Assembly (NCBI RefSeq): GCF_008298015.1
Contig: NZ_VTPX01000004.1
Location: forward strand, 310,001-374,000
Source: Salinicola corii
GTDB lineage: Bacteria > Pseudomonadota > Gammaproteobacteria > Pseudomonadales > Halomonadaceae
Direction of reading: 5' to 3'
DNA: 64,000 nucleotides
The position numbers and the translations under genes were made by a program. Every line of letters begins with the position of its first letter. The stretch's first letter is position 1. Positions 35,310-44,930 of this stretch are shown in pieces. The notes beneath the pieces were generated by a model that saw nothing but the letters and a program-made list of their open reading frames with translations, was not told the origin of the DNA and ran no database searches.

Positions 35310-36278
35310 ATGAAAATATTAAGAAATATTGGACATGTCGCCGTTATCATTTCGGCAGTCATGTTGGGAGTGGGGTCGACCGCTCAGGCCCAGGAATTTC
35401 CAACTCGTGGAATAGAATTCATCGCCGGATACGGACCTGGCGGTGGTCACGACACCATGCTACGTATGATGTCAAAAATCATTCAACAAGAGGGAATAGT
35501 TGATGCCAGTATCAATGTAGTGAATAAACCAGGTGGAGCAGGCGCTAGTGCGTTGGGTTATCTAAACTCACACTCGGGCGATGGTCATTACTTGATGGCC
35601 GCTACTTCATCATTTATTACTACGCCGTTGGCAACAGATGTTGGGTTAAATTATGAAGACTTTACCCCAATTGCGCGATTGGGTATCGACCCCACTATCC
35701 TAGTAGTACCTGCTAATTCTCCAATCCAAAATCTAGATGATATAAAATCTTCTGAGCGTGTTCTAAATGTCGCCGGTGGAGGGCGCGGTCAGATCGAACA
35801 TATCGCCACAATAATGGTGAGTGATGCCCTCGAAAAAGAATTGAACTTTATTCCATTTCAAGGCGACGGCGAGGTGGCGACTGCTGTGCTCAGCGGCCAA
35901 GTCGACTTTGCGATGATCAATCCCGGGGCAGTTTCCGAGTTCCTAAAGTCTGGGCGGCTGCGGGCTATCGCAATATCTACAGAGGAGCGTGCACAGGCTT
36001 TTCCTGAGCTCCCAACCTTCAAAGAGCAGGGGTATGACGTAATCGCTTCAGTATTCCGTGGTGTAGTCGCGGCAAAGGATATTTCTGATGAAGCAAAGAA
36101 TTATCTGGTAGATATGGTGGAGAAAGTTCAAGAAACTCCAGCATGGGAGGAGGATTACCTTGAGCCTAACAGCATAGTCCCCGGCTACCTTGGCCCCGAT
36201 GATTTCGCTAAATACCTTGAGAAAACTAACGAACTCTATAAAGAAACTCTGGTTGACCTGGATCTGATAAGTGAATGA
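35310..36278 (+). CDS. Tripartite tricarboxylate transporter, periplasmic binding protein (TctC/Bug family)
   Basis: 322 aa from the ATG at 35310, with GAGGA eight bases upstream; a GTG at 35295 is the other candidate. A signal peptide (about residues 1-27, ending AQAQ) precedes the Bug fold: IEFIAGYGPGGGHDTMLRMM, NKPGGAGASALGYL and GQVDFAMINPGAVSEFL. It captures a carboxylate in the periplasm for the membrane pair downstream. From here to 38252 the DNA is visibly richer in A/T than the surroundings. Confidence 0.87.
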   Translation: MKILRNIGHVAVIISAVMLGVGSTAQAQEFPTRGIEFIAGYGPGGGHDTMLRMMSKIIQQEGIVDASINVVNKPGGAGASALGYLNSHSGDGHYLMAATSSFITTPLATDVGLNYEDFTPIARLGIDPTILVVPANSPIQNLDDIKSSERVLNVAGGGRGQIEHIATIMVSDALEKELNFIPFQGDGEVATAVLSGQVDFAMINPGAVSEFLKSGRLRAIAISTEERAQAFPELPTFKEQGYDVIASVFRGVVAAKDISDEAKNYLVDMVEKVQETPAWEEDYLEPNSIVPGYLGPDDFAKYLEKTNELYKETLVDLDLISE

Positions 36279-36284
36279 TTGGTT

Positions 36285-36722
36285 ATGAAATATTCTGAAA
36301 TCACCTTGTCGATCATGCTGGCCGCTTTTGCGGCCAGCATCTCTGTCGGTGCCATTGAACTAAAATACTCCGATCAGTATTCTTTCGGCCCCGGATTCGT
36401 GCCATTGACTGTTGGACTTTTACTATTGTTATGCTGTTTCCTTCAGCTGGTGAGGGCCTGTAAGCGAGAGGGCGGCGACAATTCCGACGATCAGGTGGAA
36501 AAACCGAATTTTCGAGGGCTGCTTATTACTATTGCAATTCTTTCAGCAGGGATTTCGGCAATGGCGTTCGGGGCGGTGCTCATTCCCCTTATAGGTATCG
36601 TATTCTTGATATCCTGGTTGGTCTCTGGTCACACCTTGGCGATGTCAGCCATTATTAGCGTCGTAACAACGCTAGTCATCTACGTAATATTTTCCATTTG
36701 GCTGGGTCTGCCGGTCCAGTAA
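36285..36722 (+). CDS. Tripartite tricarboxylate transporter, small membrane subunit (TctB)
   Basis: 145 aa from the ATG at 36285, six bases after the tctC-like stop. Four hydrophobic segments are seen (about residues 5-23, 38-57, 80-105 and 115-140), the TctB layout, with FGPGFVPLTVGLLLLLCC near the second. It partners the large TctA subunit encoded 21 bases downstream. Confidence 0.82.
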   Translation: MKYSEITLSIMLAAFAASISVGAIELKYSDQYSFGPGFVPLTVGLLLLLCCFLQLVRACKREGGDNSDDQVEKPNFRGLLITIAILSAGISAMAFGAVLIPLIGIVFLISWLVSGHTLAMSAIISVVTTLVIYVIFSIWLGLPVQ

Positions 36723-36743
36723 TAATCGGGCGGGAATTCTGTC

Positions 36744-38252
36744 ATGCAGTCTTCAATAATAGAATTGATAAATGCGTTATCACAATTTGCCACACCTTCC
36801 AATTTATTGATGATATTTGTGGCAGGGTTGATAGGCACGATTGTCGGGGCGCTTCCAGGCCTCGGCCCTTCAGCCGGTATCGCTCTCATGATGCCTTTAA
36901 CGTTCGGAATGGACCCGATTTCTGGTCTTAGTCTGTTGACGGGCGTATATATGGGAACGATGTACGGTGGTCGCCTTACCGCTATTTTGATCAATACCCC
37001 AGGAGATGCCCCTGCTATTGTCACCGCACTCGATGGTTATCCCATGATGCGGCAGGGAAAAGGTGGATTGGCGCTAGGTATATCGGCAGTAGCATCATTT
37101 ATCGGCGGTATGTTCGGTCTTGTCATGCTGATTTTTTTCGCGCCGGTGATCGCGGAGTACGCCATTTATCTGGGGCCCCCCGAATATTTTATGCTGATGT
37201 TGCTTGGCCTAAGCATGATTATCGTGCTGGCTGGGGCGGACCCTCTAAAGGCAACCATTGCGACTCTCTTTGGCGTTTTGCTGAGCACTATCGGTAGCGA
37301 TTACGTTTCGGGTAATACTCGCTTTGTGATAATGCCAGAACTCATCGAGGGGGTCGATTTTGTTGCGGTAATTATTGGCCTTTTTGGTATCGGTGAAGTT
37401 CTTGTCAACATCGAAAAACGTGTTCGACTCGATATGGGAAAGCCTAGGTTTCGTATTAGAGAGTTCATTCCTGGCGGAAAGGATTTGCGTAAGATTTCGA
37501 TGCCAACGCTGCGTGGATCATTGCTGGGCACGCTGATTGGCGTCCTTCCCGGTGCGGGAGCCACAATCGCTACCTTTGTTTCGTACATTACAGAAAGAAA
37601 GCTATCGAAGACACCTGATAGATTTGGCCAAGGCGCGGAGGAGGGGCTGGCGTCTCCGGAAGCAGCCAATAACGCTGCTGTGCCTGGCTCACTCATTCCA
37701 CTTCTGACACTAGGAATTCCGGGATCGGGTGGCACCGCTATCATGTTGGGCGCGTTAATCATGTTTGGCCTGAATCCTGGCCCAATGCTGATGATACAGT
37801 CAGCAGACATCGTTTGGGGTGCTATTGCGGGACTGGTTATAGCAAATTTTTTCTTGCTTGCTTCGAACGTGCTTTTAATCCCATTGTTTGTGAATGCACT
37901 ACGTTTAATTCAAAGGCACCTTGGTCCAATAGTGGTGGCTTTTTGCCTGGTGGGTGCTTTTTCTATCAATTACGGCACTTTTAACATATGGGTTGCTGCA
38001 ATTTTTGGACTTATCGGTTATTTGATGAAAAAGGCTGATTATCCTGCGGGACCCTTTATTCTGGCACTGGTTCTGACACCGCTAGCTGAAAACTATCTCC
38101 GCCAGGCAATCATGATCGGTCAGGGGTCTTGGGCAATTTTCTTTTCCAAACCGCTGACAACCTTGTTTACATCATTGGTTATATTGGTTATTGTAATCGG
38201 TCTTTTAAAAAGACCTTTGATGAAGTTGTGGCAGTCGCGCAAGGGGGGGTAG
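36744..38252 (+). CDS. Tripartite tricarboxylate transporter, large membrane subunit (TctA)
   Basis: 502 aa with about twelve membrane helices. The family signature GTIVGALPGLGPSAGIALMM is near residue 33, and its repeat GTLIGVLPGAGATIATFVSY near 260, followed by the conserved PEAANNAAVPGSLIPLLTLG. It imports the carboxylate captured by the TctC-like protein, driven by an ion gradient. It is the last gene of the unit. An inverted repeat lies about 80 bases downstream, between it and the convergent RND gene. Confidence 0.9.
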   Translation: MQSSIIELINALSQFATPSNLLMIFVAGLIGTIVGALPGLGPSAGIALMMPLTFGMDPISGLSLLTGVYMGTMYGGRLTAILINTPGDAPAIVTALDGYPMMRQGKGGLALGISAVASFIGGMFGLVMLIFFAPVIAEYAIYLGPPEYFMLMLLGLSMIIVLAGADPLKATIATLFGVLLSTIGSDYVSGNTRFVIMPELIEGVDFVAVIIGLFGIGEVLVNIEKRVRLDMGKPRFRIREFIPGGKDLRKISMPTLRGSLLGTLIGVLPGAGATIATFVSYITERKLSKTPDRFGQGAEEGLASPEAANNAAVPGSLIPLLTLGIPGSGGTAIMLGALIMFGLNPGPMLMIQSADIVWGAIAGLVIANFFLLASNVLLIPLFVNALRLIQRHLGPIVVAFCLVGAFSINYGTFNIWVAAIFGLIGYLMKKADYPAGPFILALVLTPLAENYLRQAIMIGQGSWAIFFSKPLTTLFTSLVILVIVIGLLKRPLMKLWQSRKGG

Positions 38253-38330
38253 CGTCTCGAGCCCTAGGAACCTCTTGCGTCCTGCGCTTGGTAAGCGTTT
38301 TGATTCATCTTTTGTCCAGAGACCGCCGTC

Positions 38331-38360
38331 GGCGCCCGACTGCAATATTCATCGGGCGCC
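38331..38360. terminator. Inverted repeat between tctA and the RND pump gene
   Basis: GGCGCCCGA and TCGGGCGCC form a perfect 9-bp stem with a 12-base loop, midway between two convergent genes. There is no T run on either side, so termination in both directions is only a guess from position. Confidence 0.45.
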
Positions 38361-38424
38361 AAGGGTAATAGGCGTCGTTGGGTTGATGTTTTAACGCTAC
38401 AAGTTTCTCTCGAAGAGCATTTAC

Positions 38425-41400
38425 TCAGATAGATTTGTGCGTTGACGATGGGGCGGGTGTTTCGCCTTCCATCGTCGAGCCGTGATCCGGGCTGAGCGGA
38501 CCGGCCAGCTTGCGCAGCGCCACGTAGAAGACCGGCGTCAGGAACAGGCCGAACAGGGTCACGCCGAGCATCCCGGCGAACACCGCGATCCCCAGCGCCT
38601 GGCGCACCTCGGCCCCGGCGCCGTGTCCCAGCGCCAGCGGTATCACCGCCGCGGTGAAGGTGATCGAGGTCATGATGATCGGACGCAGCCGCAACCGGCA
38701 GGCCTCCAGTGCCGCCTCCACCACGCTGCGACCCTGGAACTCGAGTTCGCGGGCGAATTCGACGATCAGGATGGCGTTCTTGCAGGCCAGCCCGATCAGC
38801 ACCACCAGCCCCACCTGGACGAAGACGTTGGTATCGCCGCCGGAGATCTTGACGCCGACCAGCGCCGACAGCAGGCACATCGGCACGATCAGGATCACCG
38901 CCAGCGGCAACGTCCAGCTCTCGTAGAGCGCGGCCAGCACCAGGAACACCAGCAGCACCGCCAGCGGGAACACCACCAGCGCGGCATTGCCCTGGGTGAA
39001 CTGCTGATAGCTGAGGTCGGTCCATTCGAAGTCGATGCCATCCGGCAACACCCGCTCGCCGATATCGGACAGAACGCTCATCGCCTGGGGCGAGGAGAGC
39101 ACTCGCGGGTCGGCTTCGCCGGCCAGGTCCGCGGCCGGGTAGCCGTTGAAACGCAGCACCGGGTCGGGACCGAAGCTCTGATGGATATCGATCATCGAGC
39201 CGATCGGCACCATCTCGCCCTGGGCGTTGCGGGTGCGCAGCCGGGCGATATCCTCGACGCTGTCGCGGTACGGGGCGTCGGCCTGGGCGATGACCTGCCA
39301 GGTGCGGCCGAAGGTGTTGAAATCGTTGACGTAGGTAGAGCCCAGATAGGTCTGCAGGGTATCGAACAGGTCGCTCACCGCGACGCCCTGGGTCTTGGCC
39401 TTGAGTCGGTCCACCTCGGCGTCGAGCTGGGGCACGTTGGCTTGATAGCTGGTGATCGGGTAGCTCATCCCCGGCGTCTGCACCACCGCGCCCTGGAATG
39501 CGGTCACCGCCTCCTGCAGCGGGCCGTAGCCGAGGCCGCCGCGATCCTCGATGAACAGCTGATAGCCCGAACCGTTGCCGAGACCCAGAATCGGTGGCGG
39601 CATGAACGAGAACGCGATGCCATCCTTGAGACCACTGATCTTGCCGGCGATCTCGGCGTTGATCTCCGCCGCGGTGCGGGTGCGCTGATCGAAGGGCTTC
39701 AGGGTCAAAAACGCTAACCCGGTGTTGGCGGTGTTGGTGAACTGCAGCGCGTTGAGGCCGGGGAACGAGATGGCGTGTTCGACGCCGTCGGTCTCCATGG
39801 CGATATCCACCACCTGGCGCAGCAGGTCATCGGTACGATCCAGCGAGGCGCCCTCCGGCAGCTTCACGCCGGCGATCAGGTACATCTTGTCCTGGACCGG
39901 GATGAACCCCGGCGGCACCAGCTTGAACAGATAGCCGGTAGTGCCGAGCAGGATCAGGTAGACCACGAATACCGCGCCACGTCGGCGCAGGCTGCCCGAG
40001 ACCACGCCCTGGTAGCGATTGGAGCCGGCGTTGAAGAAGCGGTTGAACGGCCGGAACAGCCAGCCGAACAGGAAGTCGATCACCCGGGTCAGACGGTCCC
40101 TGGGCGCGTCGTGGGACTTGAGCAGCATCGCCGCCAGGGCCGGTGACAGGGTCAGCGAGTTGATCGTCGAGATCACCGTGGAGATGGCGATGGTGACCGC
40201 GAACTGGCGGTAGAACTGGCCGGTCACGCCGGAGAGGAACGCCATCGGCACGAACACCGCGCACAGCACCAGGCCGATGGCGACGATCGGCCCGGACACC
40301 TCGCGCATCGCCTGGTGCGCGGCGGCGCGTGGCGCCAGCCCCTGGCCGATGTTGCGCTCCACGTTCTCCACCACCACGATGGCGTCGTCGACGACGATGC
40401 CGATTGCCAGCACCAGCCCGAACAGCGTCAGGGTATTGATCGAATACCCCAGCAGCAACAGCACCGCGAAGGTACCCACCACCGAGACCGGCACCGCCAG
40501 CAGCGGAATCAGCGACGCGCGCCAGGTCTGCAGGAACAGCGTCACGACCAGCACGACCAGCAGTATCGCCTCCAGCAGCGTCTGAATCACCGAGCGGATC
40601 GAGTCGCTGACGAACAGCGTGGTGTCGTAGACGGTGCGATACTCGACCCCCGGCGGGAACTGGGTGGCCAGCTCGTCCATGGTCCGGATCACCTGGTCGC
40701 GGATCTGCAGGGCGTTGGCACCGGGCGATTGGAAGATGCCGATCGCCACCGCGTCCTTGCCATCCAGCCGGGAGCGCAGGGTGTAGTCGCCCGCGCCCAT
40801 CTCGAGACGAGCGACGTCCCGCAGCCTCAGAACCTCGCCGTCTGCGCCGACTTTGAGCACGATATTGCCGAACTCCTGCTCGGTGGACAGGCGACCCTTG
40901 GCGTTGATCAGGGTGAGGAAGTCGCTGTGGGGCATCGGCTCGGCGCCGATCTGTCCGGCGGAGACCTGGACGTTCTGTTCGCGCATGGCGTCGACCACGT
41001 CGCCGGCGGTGAGACCGTGGGACGCGATGCGATCGGGATCCAGCCAGGCGCGCATGGCGTAATCGCCGCCGCCGAACATCTGCGCCTCGCCGACGCCGGA
41101 AATCCTCGCCAGCTGATCGCGCACGTGCAGGCGCGCGTAGTTGCGCAGGTAGAGGGTATCGTAGCTGTCGTCCGGCGAGACCAGGTGCACCACCATCAGG
41201 AAGGTGGGGGACTGCTTCTGGGTGGTCACGCCCTGTCGCCTCACCGCTTCTGGCAACCGCGCTAGCGCTTGGCTGACCCGGTTCTGGACGCGCACGGTGG
41301 CCTGTTCGGGGTCGGTCCCGGGCTGGAAGGTGATGGTCATCTGCAAGACGCCATCGGAACCGGCCACGGACTTGTAGTACATCATGTCCTCGACGCCGGT

Positions 41401-41613
41401 GATCGCTTCCTCCAGCGGTGTCGCCACGGTCTCCGCGATCTCCTTGGGGTTGGCACCCGGGTAGGTGGTGCGGACCAGCACCGAGGGTGGCACCACCTCC
41501 GGATATTCGCTGATCGGCAGATTGGGGATGGAGATCACTCCCACCGCGAAGATGACGATGGAGAGCACCGCCGCGAAGATCGGCCGGTCGACGAAAAAGC
41601 GGGAAAAATTCAT
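38425..41613 (-). CDS. RND multidrug efflux pump, inner-membrane transporter (AcrB/MexB type)
   Basis: 1062 aa, full length for the HAE1 family. It opens with FSRFFVDRPIFAAVLSIVIF and has twelve membrane helices and two large periplasmic loops. The proton-relay pair lies in IGIVVDDAIVVVENVER (about residue 405), as in AcrB D407/D408, and GLACKNAILIVEFA carries the matching lysine near 940. It exports drugs or other amphiphiles in exchange for protons. The adaptor gene is 104 bases upstream on the same strand. No outer-membrane channel gene follows, so a TolC/OprM-type protein must come from elsewhere. Confidence 0.93.
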   Translation of the reverse strand: MNFSRFFVDRPIFAAVLSIVIFAVGVISIPNLPISEYPEVVPPSVLVRTTYPGANPKEIAETVATPLEEAITGVEDMMYYKSVAGSDGVLQMTITFQPGTDPEQATVRVQNRVSQALARLPEAVRRQGVTTQKQSPTFLMVVHLVSPDDSYDTLYLRNYARLHVRDQLARISGVGEAQMFGGGDYAMRAWLDPDRIASHGLTAGDVVDAMREQNVQVSAGQIGAEPMPHSDFLTLINAKGRLSTEQEFGNIVLKVGADGEVLRLRDVARLEMGAGDYTLRSRLDGKDAVAIGIFQSPGANALQIRDQVIRTMDELATQFPPGVEYRTVYDTTLFVSDSIRSVIQTLLEAILLVVLVVTLFLQTWRASLIPLLAVPVSVVGTFAVLLLLGYSINTLTLFGLVLAIGIVVDDAIVVVENVERNIGQGLAPRAAAHQAMREVSGPIVAIGLVLCAVFVPMAFLSGVTGQFYRQFAVTIAISTVISTINSLTLSPALAAMLLKSHDAPRDRLTRVIDFLFGWLFRPFNRFFNAGSNRYQGVVSGSLRRRGAVFVVYLILLGTTGYLFKLVPPGFIPVQDKMYLIAGVKLPEGASLDRTDDLLRQVVDIAMETDGVEHAISFPGLNALQFTNTANTGLAFLTLKPFDQRTRTAAEINAEIAGKISGLKDGIAFSFMPPPILGLGNGSGYQLFIEDRGGLGYGPLQEAVTAFQGAVVQTPGMSYPITSYQANVPQLDAEVDRLKAKTQGVAVSDLFDTLQTYLGSTYVNDFNTFGRTWQVIAQADAPYRDSVEDIARLRTRNAQGEMVPIGSMIDIHQSFGPDPVLRFNGYPAADLAGEADPRVLSSPQAMSVLSDIGERVLPDGIDFEWTDLSYQQFTQGNAALVVFPLAVLLVFLVLAALYESWTLPLAVILIVPMCLLSALVGVKISGGDTNVFVQVGLVVLIGLACKNAILIVEFARELEFQGRSVVEAALEACRLRLRPIIMTSITFTAAVIPLALGHGAGAEVRQALGIAVFAGMLGVTLFGLFLTPVFYVALRKLAGPLSPDHGSTMEGETPAPSSTHKSI

Positions 41614-41717
41614 GACAGCAGGCTCCTGGGCGGCGGGGACGATGCCCGCCGCGTCTTGTCATTCAGAGGAGAGAAGGGCTTCAGGATGCGTTGGGTGGAT
41701 CGCCGTGCGGTGCTTCC

Positions 41718-42899
41718 TCAGGATCGGGTGGCAACAGCGTTGCCCACGCCCGCCTCGCGCATGGCGATCGGGTTGGGTGTGACCGGCATGCCAGGCGCAA
41801 ACACCTTCTGAGTACCGTTGACGATCACCCGCTCACCGGCCTTCAGTCCGTCGCGGATCACCACCAGCTCTCCCACCTCGCGGCCGAGCTCCACCTGACG
41901 GGGCGTCACCGTATTGTCGTCGCCGACCACGTAGACGAAGCGGCGGTCCTGATTGGCGAGCACCGCCTTGCGGTTGATCAGCATCGCCTCGCTGAGGTTG
42001 GCGACGGGCATCTCCACCCGCGCGAACTGGCCGGGCCTGAAGGCGCCATCCGGGTTGGGCAGGACGGCGCGATAGCGCAGCGTACCGGTGTCGGCGTTGA
42101 TCTGGTTGTCGACGAAATCCAGCTGCCCCTGATGGGGGAACCCCGTCTCGCCTGTCAGGCCGATATGTAGCGTCATGGTCTCGCCCCGGGCCAGCAGCGT
42201 CTGCGCTCCCAGTGCTTCGGCTTCGTTGCTGTCGAAGTAGACGTACAAGGGATCCACCGACACCAGCGTGGTCAGCACCGACTGGTCGGCGCTGGCGAGA
42301 TTGCCCTTGGTGACCATGGCTCGCCCGGTGCGGCCCGTCACCGGTGCGGTGACTCGGGTGTACTGCAGTTCCAGTTCGGCACTGGTCAGCGCGGCTTCGG
42401 CCTCGGCTTCCTGCGCCCGGGCATTGAGCGCCGCCGCCTTGCGTTGGTCGTACTGTTCCCGGGAGATGGCCTGTCGGCCGATCAGGGTGTTGGCCCGGCC
42501 GGCTTCCACCTCGGCGAGTTGACGCTGGCTGCGTGCCTGCGCCAATGATGCCCTGGCGGCCTGGACACGAGCCTCGTAGGGGCGGGGGTCGATACGGAAC
42601 AGCAGGTCGCCCGCCTCGACCAGTTCTCCTTCCTCGAAGGCCACCTCGTCGATATAGCCGCTCACCCGTGGCCTAACCTGCACGGTCTGCGGCGAGGCCA
42701 CGCGGCCGGTAAAGGTCTCCCGCAGGGTGACCGGTTCCACCAGCACCGTTGCCACGTCGACTTCCGGAGGCGGCGGCGCACTGGCGGAGTCCGCTTCACC
42801 ATGGGCATCGCAGCCGGCGAGCAGCGCGATGACGAGCAGTATCCCCAGGCCGCGAGTCAGACCCGTTTTCGACAGACGCTTCTGGTCGGACTTGTTCAT
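41718..42899 (-). CDS. RND efflux periplasmic adaptor, lipoprotein (AcrA/MexA type)
   Basis: 393 aa. The signal peptide ends in LLAGCD (about residues 26-31), a lipobox, so the mature protein is lipid-anchored. RPRVSGYIDEVAFEEGELVE begins the lipoyl-like domain, a long helical hairpin with ARASLAQARSQRQLAEVEAG follows (about 100-165), then beta-barrel and membrane-proximal parts. It links the inner-membrane pump to an outer-membrane channel. It is the first gene of the minus-strand efflux unit, divergent from the AraC-type regulator. Confidence 0.92.
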   Translation of the reverse strand: MNKSDQKRLSKTGLTRGLGILLVIALLAGCDAHGEADSASAPPPPEVDVATVLVEPVTLRETFTGRVASPQTVQVRPRVSGYIDEVAFEEGELVEAGDLLFRIDPRPYEARVQAARASLAQARSQRQLAEVEAGRANTLIGRQAISREQYDQRKAAALNARAQEAEAEAALTSAELELQYTRVTAPVTGRTGRAMVTKGNLASADQSVLTTLVSVDPLYVYFDSNEAEALGAQTLLARGETMTLHIGLTGETGFPHQGQLDFVDNQINADTGTLRYRAVLPNPDGAFRPGQFARVEMPVANLSEAMLINRKAVLANQDRRFVYVVGDDNTVTPRQVELGREVGELVVIRDGLKAGERVIVNGTQKVFAPGMPVTPNPIAMREAGVGNAVATRS

Positions 42900-43369
42900 T
42901 GTTGGGCTTCCCTTTTTCGTTCCCGGTCATCGATCCCTTGCCCCATCGTCCGCAGCGGATCGCCCTGGCGAGCGCTTCGAGCCGGCGTCGAGGTTTGGCG
43001 ACCGACGGAGTCGATAGGAAGGCCGTCGATCAACCGATGAAAACGAGGCGCGCGCGGCGCCGATCAAAACGCGTCGCCGCCCTTCGCAAGACGGCGAGTG
43101 CCGACATGGGATCATGGATTACCAATCTACGGTCTCGCCGCCAGCGGGCGTTATCGATTTACTCCGCGTTGATTGCCTGATCCTGTCGATATCGTCGATC
43201 CAGGAAGAAAGACATTCATTGGCTTCTGAGGACTATCGAGGATTGTTTGGCTAACTTGCCTGTTCCTTCAAAGGTCTTGCCCAATTCTGCATAAGTCGCT
43301 AATTCGTCATAAAAGCGCCGTTATGACGGAATATAATTACGATTCATCAAGATCGGGAATTTGCGATCC
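42900..43369. other. 470-base divergent intergenic region (efflux operon / AraC gene)
   Basis: No convincing coding frame was found. The part near the AraC gene holds an inverted repeat and a TATAAT box (43305-43337). The remainder carries no recognised element, though the efflux promoter must lie near 42900-43000. Confidence 0.6.
43305..43337 (+). promoter_or_regulatory. Inverted repeat and -10 box before the AraC-type gene
   Basis: CGTCATAA (43305-43312) and TTATGACG (43321-43328) are perfect reverse complements around an 8-base spacer, followed at once by TATAAT (43332-43337). A dimeric regulator bound here would sit across the -35 region. No good -35 hexamer is seen, which suits an activated promoter. 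Confidence 0.5.
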
Positions 43370-44353
43370 ATGAGGGGTGGAAACGTGAGTGTCGTGCAGC
43401 CTGTTTTCAAAACGCTAGATGACGAACTCGCCCAATTGGCGAAAACTCTAGCCCGTCAGATTCAGAGGTGGGCGCCGGAAGAGGGTCTGACGCCGACGTC
43501 GGTGCCAGGGCTGGAACTGGTGCGCGCCAACTCCTCGCTCACCACCTGTATCGGCTCGACGGTCTATGACCCTTCGCTCTGCCTGATCGCGCAGGGAAGT
43601 AAGAGAGTGTGGCTGGGGGATCGGGAAATCGATTATGGACCGCTGAGCTGTATGGTGTCGGCGGTGCATCTGCCGGTCCTGGGTAAGGTAACTGAAGCCT
43701 CGGCGGAAAGGCCCTACCTGGGGCTGAAGCTTGCCGTCGACGCCCAGGAAATCACCGATCTGGTGCTGGAGCTGGGTGAGGGGCTGAACGAGGTGGAGGC
43801 GCGGGAGTGCGCCGAGAGCGCTTGCGGCCTCGGGCGGGTACAGGCCGAGAAGGGCCTGGTGGAGGCCATGCTGCGGCTGGTGAGCCTGCTCGATTCACCC
43901 CAGGACATTCGCATTCTCGCACCGCTGGTGCGGCGCGAGATCTTCTATCGTGCATTGATCGGCGAGATCGGCCTGCACATGCGCAAGTTCGCGGTAGCCG
44001 ATACCCAGACCCATCGCATCTCGAAGGTGATCGCTGCACTCAAGGATCGCTTCACCGAGCCGCTGCGCGTTCGCGAACTGGCGGAGATGGTGAACATGAG
44101 CGAGTCGTCGCTGTTCCACAGCTTCAAGCAGGTCACGCGGATGTCGCCGGTGCAGTTTCAGAAAAAGCTGCGACTCCACGAAGCGCGCAGGCTGATGCTG
44201 GCCGAGGGGATGGAGGCGGCCACCGCCAGTTTCCGCGTGGGGTATGGCAGTCCATCCCATTTCAGCCGCGAATACAGCCGCCTTTTCGGCGTGCCGCCCC
44301 GCACGGACGTGAGCAAACTGCGCGGCGAGCTGCCGCAGACCGCTCGCGCCTGA
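43370..44353 (+). CDS. AraC-family regulator with AraC_N domain
   Basis: 327 aa from the ATG at 43370; a GTG at 43385 with GGGGTGG upstream is an equally possible start. The N-terminal AraC_N domain (about residues 25-180) contains DPSLCLIAQGSKRVWLGDRE and YLGLKLAVD. Two helix-turn-helix units follow at about 220-320 (LRVRELAEMVNMSESSLFHS and ASFRVGYGSPSHFSREYSRL). This subgroup often controls neighbouring oxidoreductases or efflux genes. Divergence from the RND pump suggests it regulates that pump, but no ligand is known. Confidence 0.85.
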   Translation: MRGGNVSVVQPVFKTLDDELAQLAKTLARQIQRWAPEEGLTPTSVPGLELVRANSSLTTCIGSTVYDPSLCLIAQGSKRVWLGDREIDYGPLSCMVSAVHLPVLGKVTEASAERPYLGLKLAVDAQEITDLVLELGEGLNEVEARECAESACGLGRVQAEKGLVEAMLRLVSLLDSPQDIRILAPLVRREIFYRALIGEIGLHMRKFAVADTQTHRISKVIAALKDRFTEPLRVRELAEMVNMSESSLFHSFKQVTRMSPVQFQKKLRLHEARRLMLAEGMEAATASFRVGYGSPSHFSREYSRLFGVPPRTDVSKLRGELPQTARA

Positions 44354-44388
44354 CCGTTCGCCCAGGTCGTCGGTGTCGAGTACCGAAC

Positions 44389-44778
44389 TCAGTCGCCGAT
44401 GACCATGACCGCTTCCGCTTCCACCTGACTGCCCTTGGGAAGCTGCTTGACGCCAACCGCGGCGCGAGCCGGGAACGGCGACTGGAAGAACTCCTCCATC
44501 ACCTTGTTGACCACGGCGAAGTTGTCGAGGTCGGTCAGGTAGAGATTGAGCTTGACGATGTCCTGCAGCGAGCCGGCGGCTTCCTGGCACACGGCGGTCA
44601 GGTTGGTGAAGACTTGGCGGGCCTGCGCCTCGAACTCCTGGGAGACCAGTTCCATGGTCTTCGGATCGAGCGGGATCTGACCCGAGAGATAGACGGTATT
44701 GCCCGACTTGATCGCCTGGGAATAGGGGCCGATGGCGGCCGGGGCGTTGTCGGTGTTGATGACGGCTTTGTTGCTCAT
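44389..44778 (-). CDS. ridA: Enamine/imine deaminase RidA
   Basis: 129 aa trimer-forming protein that hydrolyses reactive 2-aminoacrylate and related enamines released by PLP enzymes. [20 protein letters not shown] (residues about 20-39) and the catalytic arginine in [19 protein letters not shown] (about 103) identify it. GGAGGG precedes the ATG. It follows spoT on the same strand, but a strong terminator separates them, so it probably has its own promoter. Confidence 0.95.
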   Translation of the reverse strand: MSNKAVINTDNAPAAIGPYSQAIKSGNTVYLSGQIPLDPKTMELVSQEFEAQARQVFTNLTAVCQEAAGSLQDIVKLNLYLTDLDNFAVVNKVMEEFFQSPFPARAAVGVKQLPKGSQVEAEAVMVIGD

Positions 44779-44879
44779 GGCATACCCTCCAGCACTGCAT
44801 GAATGTCTGCGCAGACTCGGTGTGGCCTTGAATGAACGGCCTTTTTAAATGCGTTTTTCGTCATGTAATCGTAACGACG

Positions 44880-44918
44880 AAAAAACGACGCCCCGCCGTG
44901 ATTGGCCACGGCGGGGCA
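44880..44918 (-). terminator. Rho-independent terminator of spoT
   Basis: Perfect 11-bp stem, GCCCCGCCGTG with CACGGCGGGGC around ATTGGC. On the minus strand it is followed by GTCG and a run of T (44880-44886), 13 bases after the spoT stop. Confidence 0.9.
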
Positions 44919-44930
44919 ACGATCCTGTGG

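Noticed and set aside
38482-39717. Plus-strand frame of 411 codons opposite the RND pump gene
   Set aside because: His/Gln/Arg-rich mirror of a membrane-protein gene; no start context or domain.
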